Origin: Prevotella sp.
Lineage (GTDB): Bacteria > Bacteroidota > Bacteroidia > Bacteroidales > Bacteroidaceae
NCBI GenBank assembly: GCA_017619755.1
Contig: JAFZRU010000014.1
Span: 1 to 64,000 of the forward strand
Direction of reading: 5' to 3'
DNA length: 64,000 nucleotides
In this document: positions 7,815 through 15,901 of the stretch, one piece after another
How the letters are laid out: the number at the start of each line of letters is the position of its first letter
Numbering within the stretch: position 1 is the stretch's first letter
Notes under the pieces: model-generated
Database searches by the model: none
Told to the model about the DNA's origin: nothing
Seen by the model: only the letters and a program-made list of their open reading frames with translations
Translations under genes and position numbers: made by a program

Positions 7815-10412
7815 ATGAGAAAACTTGGGTTTTTGTCTTTGTGGTTCGTCATTTTGATGACGGCCAATCACGTTTGCGGCCAAAATTTCACACGTTCGTT
7901 TTTTACACCACCCGTTCAAGAGGGAGCCGGCGACAGCCTTGAGGTGATAGTCAGTTTTGCTGTCACCGACGAAGAGACACGCACGGTGGCTATCACAGGC
8001 TATGAAGGGGTGTTCTCTTTGCTCCAGTTGCCAGGAGTCATCGTGGAGGACAGCGTGGAATATACTGTCATATCCATAGAAAGCGGGGCTTTCGCTTCTG
8101 GTGATAATCCAGAATGGGAACTAAGCACGGGGGCTTGCCTCGTCCTGCCAGCCACCCTTGAATATCTTGGCATCCAGGCTTTCGCCGAATGTGAGTGGTT
8201 GGAAAAGGTGGACTTGGGTCAAACAACGGTGACGGACATTGGTGAAGAGACGTTTTTGGGGTGCAAGTCGCTCACAGAAATTGAGCTCCCTGCTGCGCTC
8301 ACATCGATAGGAAGCGGCGCCTTTTATGGCTGCGAGGCATTGGAAAGCATCGTGCTGCCTGACAGTATGCAACGAGTGGGGGACAGCGCATTTGAAAATT
8401 GTACGGCCTTGACATCTTTTGATATGGGAACGGGGCTGGTGGAGTTGGGTGACGATGTCTTCAGCGGATGCATCGCCTTGGAAGACGTGACGTGGAGCAA
8501 TGCTCTCACCATCATGGGAGCCAGGGTGTTCAAGAAATGCAAAAACTTGAAAGTGGCATCCCTTCCTGAGGGTCTTGAAATACTTGAAAACGCTGTGTTC
8601 GAGGAATGTACTGCTTTGGCGGACGTGTCTTTGCCCGATGGGATGAGAAGCATTGGAGAGGAGGCGTTCAAAAAATGCGTCGCACTGGAAAGTTTGACCA
8701 TTCCGGATCATGTGGAACTTATCGGTGCTTACGCCTTCGCTGATTGCACGGAACTCCTTGACGTGATACTGCCGCAACTGTTGTCGGTCATCGATGAGGG
8801 GGCTTTCTACAATTGCCGCTCCTTGTCATTCATCGTATGCCCGGAAAACGTCAGCATCATAGGAAATATGGCTTTCAAAGGATGCGAGAACTTGATAGAG
8901 TTTGTTTTCCCCAAAAAATTGACCTTCATTGGTTACGAAGCATTTTATGGGTGTAGCTTTTTGGAAAAGGTGACGCTGCCAGCTACTGTGGAGGAAATAG
9001 GAGAAGGGGCTTTCAGTAGATGTGGAAGTCTGGCCAGAATCAACGTGGAGCAAGGCAATGAGAATTATTGCTCCAAGGAAGGAGTGCTGTTCACGAAAGA
9101 CATGACCACGCTGGTTTGCTATCCTGTGGCGAGGGGAAGGGTGTCTTACAACATACCGAGGCAGGTGAAAACAATAGGACTGAGAGCATTCGAGTGTAAC
9201 GCCACGTTGTCTCACATTGAGGTGGGGCCGAATGTGGAATTGGTTGAGGAATATGCCTTTGCACAATGTGAAATGTTGTCCGACGTTCAGTTTTTGGGAG
9301 CGAACACCGTCTTGGGTGAAGGGGGCTTCAGCGAATGCAAGGCTTTGGAGAGCATTATGCTTCCCGCCCATTTGGAACTGTTGCCGGACAAGGTGTTCTA
9401 TAACTGCGAGAGCATCACCGACATCAACTTGCCGGCCACAGTCAACGTCATAGGTGAAAGGGCCATGGAGGGCTGCGTGCTTCTGGAAGAATTGGTCTTG
9501 CCGCCGGCGTTGGAAGAAATAGGAGAGCACGCTTTCTTCTACTGCGAGGGATTGCAAAAAGTGGTCGCGCACCCGATGACGCCACCGACAGTCTTCAAGG
9601 GAATGGAGGATGACGAGGAGGGTGTGGAGCCTGTGGAGCCTGTGGGTCTTGAAGACGACACAGAGGTGGGTAATGCCAGGGCCTTCTCCAATTACGATGT
9701 ACCATTATGGTTGCATGGCTTCTGTTTTGAAGACTATTTGACAGTTGTGGAGTGGAGCTCTTTCAAAGACATCCACGTCATTACTGAAATCTATGCTGCC
9801 GACGTCGATGTCTATCCATACGGTACACAAACGTTGAACCTCGCTTTCCAAAGAGATGACAATCTCGTTTTCGACTCCATCGCATTTGTGCTGAAATTGC
9901 CAGATGGATACTCCCTTGTGGAGGAAGAGGGAGAGGTGGCGTACACTTTGGCGGAGGCGCAACAAGAAAGCGGTGTGACGATGGAGGTGAGCAAACGGGA
10001 TGACAATGCCTACCTCTTCTCCATAAGGGCGGGAGAACAACTCTCACAGGTGATGGCCAACGGGGATTTGTTGAAACTCACCTTGAAATCCGACACGCTC
10101 ATGGTGGAGGAAAGACGGCTGAAGGCCGATATCACGGAAGCACGAACAATGGAGGCGATGGAGACAATGCCGATAGAGGCAACAACCTTTGACATACACC
10201 AGGAGAAACTATTGGAGGGAGACTTCAATTTCGACAGACAAAGAAGCGTCATGGATGTCATGATGATGATTGACTTCATCTTGCAAAACAAACCATGGCC
10301 CATACCCAAAAGCATGGCCGACTGGAACGGAGACCGTCTTGTCAATGTCGTGGATGTCTTGCTGCTCGTGCAGATGATACTACATGCCAACACAATGCAA
10401 GAACCATTCTGA
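7815..10412 (+). CDS. BspA-family leucine-rich-repeat surface protein with dockerin-like end
   Basis: The ATG at 7815 gives 865 residues and opens with a signal peptide (MRKLGFLSLWFVILM, cleavage near VCGQ). A TTG 36 bases upstream is in frame but would put a poor sequence before it. About residues 95-590 are some twenty tandem LRR_5 (Treponema pallidum/BspA) units of 23 residues with the pattern IGxxAFxxCxxLxxxxLPxxVxxI. An insert near residue 415-450 contains a YCSKEGVLFTKD segment, usual in the family. A beta-rich cohesin-like region follows. The last 65 residues carry two calcium-loop/helix segments (GDFNFDRQRSVMDVMMMIDF and ADWNGDRLVNVVDVLLLVQM) like a type I dockerin. BspA-type proteins bind host matrix or other bacteria. 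Surface location and adhesion are inferred from the family. The gene stands alone and converges with the cupin gene. Confidence 0.85.
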   Translation: MRKLGFLSLWFVILMTANHVCGQNFTRSFFTPPVQEGAGDSLEVIVSFAVTDEETRTVAITGYEGVFSLLQLPGVIVEDSVEYTVISIESGAFASGDNPEWELSTGACLVLPATLEYLGIQAFAECEWLEKVDLGQTTVTDIGEETFLGCKSLTEIELPAALTSIGSGAFYGCEALESIVLPDSMQRVGDSAFENCTALTSFDMGTGLVELGDDVFSGCIALEDVTWSNALTIMGARVFKKCKNLKVASLPEGLEILENAVFEECTALADVSLPDGMRSIGEEAFKKCVALESLTIPDHVELIGAYAFADCTELLDVILPQLLSVIDEGAFYNCRSLSFIVCPENVSIIGNMAFKGCENLIEFVFPKKLTFIGYEAFYGCSFLEKVTLPATVEEIGEGAFSRCGSLARINVEQGNENYCSKEGVLFTKDMTTLVCYPVARGRVSYNIPRQVKTIGLRAFECNATLSHIEVGPNVELVEEYAFAQCEMLSDVQFLGANTVLGEGGFSECKALESIMLPAHLELLPDKVFYNCESITDINLPATVNVIGERAMEGCVLLEELVLPPALEEIGEHAFFYCEGLQKVVAHPMTPPTVFKGMEDDEEGVEPVEPVGLEDDTEVGNARAFSNYDVPLWLHGFCFEDYLTVVEWSSFKDIHVITEIYAADVDVYPYGTQTLNLAFQRDDNLVFDSIAFVLKLPDGYSLVEEEGEVAYTLAEAQQESGVTMEVSKRDDNAYLFSIRAGEQLSQVMANGDLLKLTLKSDTLMVEERRLKADITEARTMEAMETMPIEATTFDIHQEKLLEGDFNFDRQRSVMDVMMMIDFILQNKPWPIPKSMADWNGDRLVNVVDVLLLVQMILHANTMQEPF

Positions 10413-10426
10413 AATTCAATGGAGCA

Positions 10427-10759
10427 CTAATGATGCTCGGCTACGATGGCGAAATACACCAAGTCGTCATCACCATCGTTGTACATGGCGTGGGAGTGAC
10501 CCATGGGGCAATAATGTACGTCACCGGCTGAAAATGTCTCTGTCGTGTCGTCGTATTGGAAATGCCCTTGTCCGCTAAGGCAGAGGATGATTTCCGAATT
10601 GACATCGTGAGAGTGGTAGCCGATGTTTGCCCCGGGCTTCAGACGACTCATCATCACTTTGTTCTTGTCATCTACATAGTTGCGTGTCTGCAACTGGCCG
10701 TTGCCACCCTTGAAACCTTCGATGAGTTGCTCCTCAATCTTCGTGTAGTCGATAATCAT
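10427..10759 (-). CDS. Single-domain cupin protein
   Basis: The product has 110 residues from the ATG at 10759; the frame runs further upstream into the neighbour but without a sensible start. It has the two cupin motifs: GYHSHDVNSEIILCLSGQG (metal ligands His about 49 and 51, Glu about 56) and CPMGHSHAMYN (third His). The fold is one small beta-barrel binding a divalent metal. Family members range from sugar-binding sensors to small dioxygenases, and nothing here fixes the substrate. It begins 7 bases after the zinc-ribbon gene on the same strand, so the two are probably co-transcribed. Confidence 0.8.
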   Translation of the reverse strand: MIIDYTKIEEQLIEGFKGGNGQLQTRNYVDDKNKVMMSRLKPGANIGYHSHDVNSEIILCLSGQGHFQYDDTTETFSAGDVHYCPMGHSHAMYNDGDDDLVYFAIVAEHH

Positions 10760-10766
10760 AACGATT

Positions 10767-12734
10767 TTATTTTTGTTTTGCTGTACTGCTTGGCTTGCTG
10801 CTCGAATTGGCATTTCCACTCGAACCGGAAGGTTTGGACGATGAACTGGAATTCGAGGGCTTGGAACTGCCGGAACCGCTGCCAGCCTTCCCTGAGCCGC
10901 TTGTTGAGCTGGTACTCTTCGGACTGCTCGAACCACCGCTGGGTTTACTGCTTGTCGAACTGGTGCTCTTGGAACTGCTCGAATTGCCGCTGGGTTTGTT
11001 AGTGTTGCTTGTTGAGCTTGCGGTCTTGGAGCTATTGGAACTGCCGCTTGGCTTGTTATTGCTGCTCGTAGAGCTTGCGGTCTTGGAGCTATTGGAGCTG
11101 CTGGGTTTGTTAGTGCTACTCGTAGAACTCGTGGTCTTAGAGCTGCTATTGGAGCTGCTGTTGGGTTTGTTAGGGCTGCTTGTCGAACTCGTAGTCTTGG
11201 AGCTGCTATTGGAGCTGCTGCTTGAACTTGTAGTCTTTGTCGAACTGCCGCTGCTGGAAGTTTTCGCTTGTGGCTGGCTGGAACCAGTAGGCTTGCTTGA
11301 GGCTGTGCTACCGCTCTGATTATTGCTTGAAGAATTACTACTCGTGGACTCTCCCTCTTTCTTGGGGGTGTATTTCGTCATCGACATCGAGGAAACCTTG
11401 TTGTTGTCGGTCACTATGGCTATCACCTTGAAATGTTCCGAACCAGTATGACCATCCTTGTGGATGACGGTTTTCTTTGCTGTGAACTCCACCGTGTTTT
11501 CATATACACCGTTCTTATCAAGCTTCGTGATTTTGTAGTCATGATTGAGCTTCCATATCACGTTGCTCACGTTTTCGCCGTGCTGGCGGCGCATCCATGA
11601 CACCACATCGCCGTTGCCGGCGTTGCTCGTGCCCATGAACGACGACAAATGGGGACCGAGGGTGGCGGTGAGGCGCGAGGCATCATTGCCGTTGACGCTG
11701 AGGAAGAACTCACGGAAGAGGAATCTTGCTTTCTCCGCGTCCTCTGCCGTCGATGCTATCACTTTCACCGCCAGCGCATTGATTTTGTCTTTCGCTTCCT
11801 TTGCAAACAGGCCGTTGGCATGGTCGGCAACGTATTTCTCGTATGCCTCTTTCTTGTTGGAGGCAAGGGCCGTCTCCCAGTCGATGGAGTCCACCATGGA
11901 AAGGAGGGTGGATTTCAGAGGGGTGTCGGGGTAATCGGAGAGGAATTGCATGATTTTGTCCTTGTCGCGGGTGACAACGCTCATCGACAAATCCTCTTTC
12001 TGCTTGGTCACCTCCTCTATCTTGGAGTGGATGGCTTGTTTGTGTTCTTCGCTTGCATCGGTGAAGGTGCGGAGAAAACTGTTCATCTCGTTCACGTTGC
12101 CGCTGTTGATGGCCAATTGGAAGGCTTGGGTTTCACGAGACAACTTGCTGTCGTTGTAGAAATACAGGCACACGGCTGCAATGAGGGCGGTGATGGCAAG
12201 GGAAACCGTGATGGGGATGAATTTGTGGCTGCCAGTGCCACCGGAGGAGGTGGTGTCGTTGTTGTCGTGGATGGGCTTCTCCAAATTCTCCTCGTCGGTG
12301 TCGATGTACGGCAACTCTTCACTTTCTTCCTCCTCATCTTCTTTTTCTTTCTCTTCCTCGGGCGATGGGGCGATGGCTTCGGCCGGCTTCTCGTTGTCGG
12401 CAAGGGGGACTTCGGAGACGGGTGGAGGTGTCTCTCCATCCATCTCGTCTGTTGGTTCTTCGTCTTCCACCAAAGTAGGCGTGGCTTCCGTTGCCTCCTC
12501 TACAAGAGGTTCTGCTTCCTCTTGCAAAGGTGGCTCTTCTTCCTCCACACGGCTCTCACCATGGGGGAGGAGAGCACGGTAGCAGTGAGGACAGATGCCA
12601 TCGTCTTTGAAATACACCTCGCCGCAATAGGTGCATCTCACTATGTTGCCGGCAATTTCCACCCCGCAGATGGGGCAGACTGTCGCTTTCTCGCTGATTT
12701 GGTGTCCGCATTCAGGACATTTGATAATTGCCAT
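10767..12734 (-). CDS. Zinc-ribbon membrane protein with long serine-rich periplasmic tail
   Basis: The product has 655 residues. Two zinc ribbons open it: CPECGHQISEKATVCPICG and CTYCGEVYFKDDGICPHC (residues 6-55). An acidic Glu/Pro-rich linker runs to about 170. One membrane span follows (IPITVSLAITALIAAVCLYF, near 185). A helical region comes next, and then an NTF2-like module around 330-455 (FFLSVNGNDASRL ... KVIAIVTDNNKVSSMSMTKY). The last 190 or so residues are almost only Ser, Lys, Thr, Asn, Gly and Pro in imperfect 18-20-residue units of the form SSKTTSSTSSPNKP. The plan suggests a cytoplasmic metal-binding head and an extended envelope tail that could cross or bind peptidoglycan. No function is known. 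The tail length is likely to vary between strains. Confidence 0.7.
   Translation of the reverse strand: MAIIKCPECGHQISEKATVCPICGVEIAGNIVRCTYCGEVYFKDDGICPHCYRALLPHGESRVEEEEPPLQEEAEPLVEEATEATPTLVEDEEPTDEMDGETPPPVSEVPLADNEKPAEAIAPSPEEEKEKEDEEEESEELPYIDTDEENLEKPIHDNNDTTSSGGTGSHKFIPITVSLAITALIAAVCLYFYNDSKLSRETQAFQLAINSGNVNEMNSFLRTFTDASEEHKQAIHSKIEEVTKQKEDLSMSVVTRDKDKIMQFLSDYPDTPLKSTLLSMVDSIDWETALASNKKEAYEKYVADHANGLFAKEAKDKINALAVKVIASTAEDAEKARFLFREFFLSVNGNDASRLTATLGPHLSSFMGTSNAGNGDVVSWMRRQHGENVSNVIWKLNHDYKITKLDKNGVYENTVEFTAKKTVIHKDGHTGSEHFKVIAIVTDNNKVSSMSMTKYTPKKEGESTSSNSSSNNQSGSTASSKPTGSSQPQAKTSSSGSSTKTTSSSSSSNSSSKTTSSTSSPNKPNSSSNSSSKTTSSTSSTNKPSSSNSSKTASSTSSNNKPSGSSNSSKTASSTSNTNKPSGNSSSSKSTSSTSSKPSGGSSSPKSTSSTSGSGKAGSGSGSSKPSNSSSSSKPSGSSGNANSSSKPSSTAKQK
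10795..11340 (-). repeat. In-frame degenerate tandem repeat coding the serine-rich tail
   Basis: Units of about 54-60 bp, each starting near GTCTTGGAGCT (plus strand) and containing GGGTTTGTTA or GGCTTGTTA, recur at least five times between about 11018 and 11250. More degenerate units lie on both sides. Unit lengths are multiples of three, so the frame is kept. Confidence 0.75.
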
Positions 12735-12803
12735 GGTTGTCTGTGATTATGATTGTTGAAAGGGGGAGGCCCCCGTTCCCAAAAGTCAGAGAGGATAGGG
12801 GTG

Positions 12804-13502
12804 TCACCAGCGTTTGAAGCGTAGCTCCCTGAGGCTGTGCTTACCCATGATGCGGCTCTTGTCAACATAGCCGTTCACACCGTTGATGCGACCCTTGCCC
12901 GTGTATTGCCAGATGATGTAGTCGCGCTCGTCGGCCAGTTGTGGCTCGTAGTCGGAATACATGGCCACCATGAGGGGGTAGTCGTCTATCTTGCCACACA
13001 AGTGGTTGTTGTAGAAATTGCGACCCGTATAAATCAGCGGCTTCTGATGGTAAACCTCCTCGATCATCTGCAGGAATTTCATCAGGGAGTCGCAGAATTG
13101 ATAGGTGCTCATAGATTTCGGCTTGGTCTCTACGTCGATCATGGGTATCAAGTCCTGGTCGCGAGGGATGCATTGACTCATGAAGTTTCGCAACTGGAGA
13201 TACTGTGGCACGTTGGCATGGTAGAAATGATAGGAACCCACCTTCAGCCCGTGCCGGTGGGCCAGTTCGATGTTGCGAAGATACGTTTGGTCTTGAGTCT
13301 CTTTGCCCTCCGTGGCCTTGAAATACACGTAGGCCATGTGGCTGTTGTCGCCCAATGTTTCCCACCACACATCACCTTGATAGTGGCTCATGTCCAAGCC
13401 GTGGATGTGGTTGCACGTGTCTTCACATTGAATCCCGTATGATTGGGCGCAAACAGTTAGGGTCGAGAGGATTCCGACCATAAGGAGAAAGAGTCTGTTC
13501 AT
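12804..13502 (-). CDS. Secreted GH25 lysozyme (muramidase)
   Basis: The product has 232 residues from the ATG at 13502; a TTG three codons upstream is less likely. A signal peptide ends near CAQ. The GH25 fold is clear: HGLDMSHYQGDVWWETLG (first catalytic Asp), AYVYFKATEG, GSYHFYH, IPMIDVETK (the catalytic Asp-x-Glu pair), and WQYTGKGRINGVNGYVD at the end. The enzyme cuts the N-acetylmuramic acid to N-acetylglucosamine bond of peptidoglycan. Short extra segments have Cys residues (IQCEDTCNH) that could form a disulphide in the periplasm. A second GH25 protein lies at 49.6-50.4 kb with a membrane anchor, so this is one of two muramidases in the window. Confidence 0.88.
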   Translation of the reverse strand: MNRLFLLMVGILSTLTVCAQSYGIQCEDTCNHIHGLDMSHYQGDVWWETLGDNSHMAYVYFKATEGKETQDQTYLRNIELAHRHGLKVGSYHFYHANVPQYLQLRNFMSQCIPRDQDLIPMIDVETKPKSMSTYQFCDSLMKFLQMIEEVYHQKPLIYTGRNFYNNHLCGKIDDYPLMVAMYSDYEPQLADERDYIIWQYTGKGRINGVNGYVDKSRIMGKHSLRELRFKRW

Positions 13503-13558
13503 TTCAATCAATTATTTCTATCGTGGGGACGCATGTCTGCCTACCCCGCATTTTGCCG

Positions 13559-13590
13559 CAAAGATACAAATATTTTGCGGATTTTACAAC
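13559..13590 (-). promoter_or_regulatory. Promoter for the GH25 lysozyme
   Basis: On the minus strand: GTTG (13590-13587), 20 bases, TATCTTTG (13566-13559), about 57 bases before the ATG. The -7 box is exact; the -33 has one mismatch. Confidence 0.55.
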
Positions 13591-13680
13591 ATCAGCGCAA
13601 CATTTTTATTGCGCTTGTGCTTTTTTTGTTCTTTTTTGCTATTCAAAGCACAGAAAAAGCCCTTTTCCACGGTTCTGTAT

Positions 13681-13699
13681 GTGGCTGTATCACAGCCAC
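13681..13699 (-). terminator. Hairpin GTGGCTGT-ATC-ACAGCCAC
   Basis: An 8-bp perfect stem with a 3-base loop lies just downstream of the 13707-14555 gene. On the minus strand it is followed by a T-containing stretch. It shares the core GCTGTATCACAGC with a hairpin at 53114-53132. Confidence 0.45.
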
Positions 13700-13706
13700 T
13701 GCCCCC

Positions 13707-14555
13707 TCACTCGTCGATTTCTGCCAGGCCACGCATGATGCCATGGCAAATAGTGGAGATTGTCTCACCAGGAGCCAGGCGACGGTAGGCCAGGGCATGG
13801 CGTATGGTGCGCCAGGCGGTTCCGGGACTGCTCAGTGCGAAGCCGTTGTGCATGTTGGTGCCTGTAGAGGTGGGATGGTTGGCGAAGTGCCCCAGCATGA
13901 GGGCGCGTAACAGCCAGCGGCGGCTGTTGGGTTGAAATTTCGACACGAAGGGTAGTTCTTCCTTGGTGAAGCCGAACCCCTCTGCCAACAGGGTGCCTTG
14001 CAGACACGCCATCTTCATCATGCGCGTTTGCCCGAGCCATCGTTCCAATTTCACAAAGTCAACCTTGTCGCCTTCCTGGCGAAGATATCGTCCAAGGTCG
14101 ATGAGGCCTCTGAGGCTGCTTCTGCCGGCGAGTATGCTCTCCACGTTGCAGATGAGGATGGCCAGCAGCTGTAAGGTTTCGTAGGAGCGCTCGGGGTCGC
14201 TGTATTCTTGACTGACAAGATGCTGCAATTGCTTGTTCATCTCCTTGTTGTGCAGATGGAGGCGGCTGGCTACATACAAGTCGGAGAGACCTTGGGAGGG
14301 CGAGGTCTTCAGGTGCTCCTTCACTTGCTCTATCTGCTCCTTGGGGATGTTGAGGTTGTCGTCGAAATGATAATGCTCAATGCCTTTGGCAAGAAAAGGG
14401 GTGACACCATGGTAATGCGCCAAAAGCACCACTTGCGACCATTTGTACTCGGACATGATGCTGATGGGCTTCGACTCGTCGAAGGCGCCGCTGCGAAGGA
14501 GGTTGAGGAAATTGCTGGTCAATATGCCGGAAAGGGAGGATGTGGACATGGGCAT
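13707..14555 (-). CDS. Hypothetical protein, distant to the NTP_transf_5 nucleotidyltransferase-like group
   Basis: The product has 282 residues, mostly helical and soluble, with no signal peptide. The spacing of SQVVLLAHYHGVTPFLAKGI and, later, SLRGLIDLGRYL, then LERWLGQTRMMKMACLQGTL, recalls the uncharacterised nucleotidyltransferase-like family PF14907. The catalytic Gly-Ser/Asp-x-Asp motifs of true nucleotidyltransferases are not visible, so enzymatic activity is doubtful. It begins 5 bases after the nhaC-like gene and is probably the last member of the LacI-uxaA-nhaC transcription unit. Its role there is unknown. Confidence 0.5.
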   Translation of the reverse strand: MPMSTSSLSGILTSNFLNLLRSGAFDESKPISIMSEYKWSQVVLLAHYHGVTPFLAKGIEHYHFDDNLNIPKEQIEQVKEHLKTSPSQGLSDLYVASRLHLHNKEMNKQLQHLVSQEYSDPERSYETLQLLAILICNVESILAGRSSLRGLIDLGRYLRQEGDKVDFVKLERWLGQTRMMKMACLQGTLLAEGFGFTKEELPFVSKFQPNSRRWLLRALMLGHFANHPTSTGTNMHNGFALSSPGTAWRTIRHALAYRRLAPGETISTICHGIMRGLAEIDE

Positions 14556-14560
14556 GGGGG

Positions 14561-15859
14561 TTAGGAGAAACTGCGGGGATACCTAAGCAGGATGGCTAAT
14601 AGCGCCACGACGCCAAGAACCATGGGATAATAGAGGTTGGGGATGATTTCTATCGGGTTGAGTTGACTAAGGCCGGCACCCATGAGCACTTGTGCGCCAT
14701 AAGGTAGTAGGCCTTGAACGCAACATGAGAAGGTGTCGAGGATGCTGGCGCATTTGCGGTTGTCAAGGCCGAAGCGGTCGCCGATGCTCTTGGAAATGTC
14801 GCCAACGGTGAGGATGGCGACGGTGTTGTTGGCAGTGCAGACGTTCACCACGCTGACCAAGGCGGCTATCGACAGTTCGGCACCGCGCTTGCCGCTCACA
14901 TGGTTGGTCAGCTTCTCGATGATGTAGTCGATGCCGCCGTTGCTACGGATGATTTCCAACAAGCCGCCGGCCATCATCGTGATGATGATGAGTTCGCCCA
15001 TGTTGGTGATGCCGGCACCCATCGAGGAGAGCCAGCCTAACAAGTCGTAGGAGCCGGTGAACATCCCGATGACACCGGTGAGGAGAAGGCCAAGGGTGAG
15101 CACGGCCATCACGTTCATCCCGAAGATGGCTGTCAAGAGGACCACAAGGTAGGGGATGACTTTCACGTATTCCACCGGTGGTGTCTCCGAGGGTGAATGG
15201 ATGTCGGAACCCATGGCGATGTAGGCGGCCAACGTGAGGAGAGCCGCAGGGAGAGCCAGGTAAAGATTGACGCGGAATTTGTCGCTCAGCCTGCAGTGCT
15301 GGCTCTGGGTGGCCACAATGGTGGTGTCGGAGATGAAAGAGAGGTTGTCGCCAAAGAAGGCTCCGCCAATCACCACGGCGACCATCAGCGGGGTGCTGGA
15401 GCCGGTGGAGGCTGCCAAGCCGGTGGCGATGGGCGATAGGGCCACGATGGTTCCCACGCTGGTGCCGATGGAAAGGGAGATGAAGCAAGAGGCTACGAAC
15501 AAACCTGCCAAGAGCATGTTGCCGGGAAGGAAGGCGAGTGTCAGGTGTACGGTGGCGTCAACGCTCCCCATTTCCTTGGCCGACTGGGCGAAGGCCCCGG
15601 CCAACACGAAAATCCAGAGCATGAGCATCAGGTTGCTGGTGCTCGCGCCACGGCTGTAACGGTCCACTCGCTTGGCAAGGGGAAGACCGCCGCTGATGGC
15701 GATGGCATAGACGCTCGCCACCATGAAGGCTACGGTGAGAGGCACCTTGTAAAAGTCACCCGCCGCAAGGGAGAGTGACAGGTAGGCTCCCACGAAAACC
15801 ATCAGGGGGCTGAGGGCGAACAAACCTTTCTTGTTGCTCATCTGGTATGTATGTTTCAT
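14561..15859 (-). CDS. nhaC: NhaC-family Na+/H+ antiporter
   Basis: From the ATG at 15859 the product has 432 residues; a second ATG at 15841 is equally possible. There are about 11-12 hydrophobic spans. The NhaC signature is present: SIGTSVGTIVALSPIATGLA, GGAFFGDNLSFISDTTIVATQ with the conserved acidic residues in the membrane, and TANNTVAILTVGDISK. It exchanges sodium for protons across the inner membrane, or by family may carry an organic acid with them. It lies 42 bases after uxaA on the same strand. An uptake role for a uronate or related acid is therefore worth considering, though the plain antiporter reading is safer. Confidence 0.82.
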   Translation of the reverse strand: MKHTYQMSNKKGLFALSPLMVFVGAYLSLSLAAGDFYKVPLTVAFMVASVYAIAISGGLPLAKRVDRYSRGASTSNLMLMLWIFVLAGAFAQSAKEMGSVDATVHLTLAFLPGNMLLAGLFVASCFISLSIGTSVGTIVALSPIATGLAASTGSSTPLMVAVVIGGAFFGDNLSFISDTTIVATQSQHCRLSDKFRVNLYLALPAALLTLAAYIAMGSDIHSPSETPPVEYVKVIPYLVVLLTAIFGMNVMAVLTLGLLLTGVIGMFTGSYDLLGWLSSMGAGITNMGELIIITMMAGGLLEIIRSNGGIDYIIEKLTNHVSGKRGAELSIAALVSVVNVCTANNTVAILTVGDISKSIGDRFGLDNRKCASILDTFSCCVQGLLPYGAQVLMGAGLSQLNPIEIIPNLYYPMVLGVVALLAILLRYPRSFS

Positions 15860-15901
15860 TATGGTTGCGGGAGCCAAGGGAGGCGCCCGCAACTATGGTG
15901 A

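Noticed and set aside
11649-12746. A 365-codon open frame opposite the zinc-ribbon gene.
   Set aside because: It is a shadow of the acidic and helical coding sequence, with no recognisable protein features.
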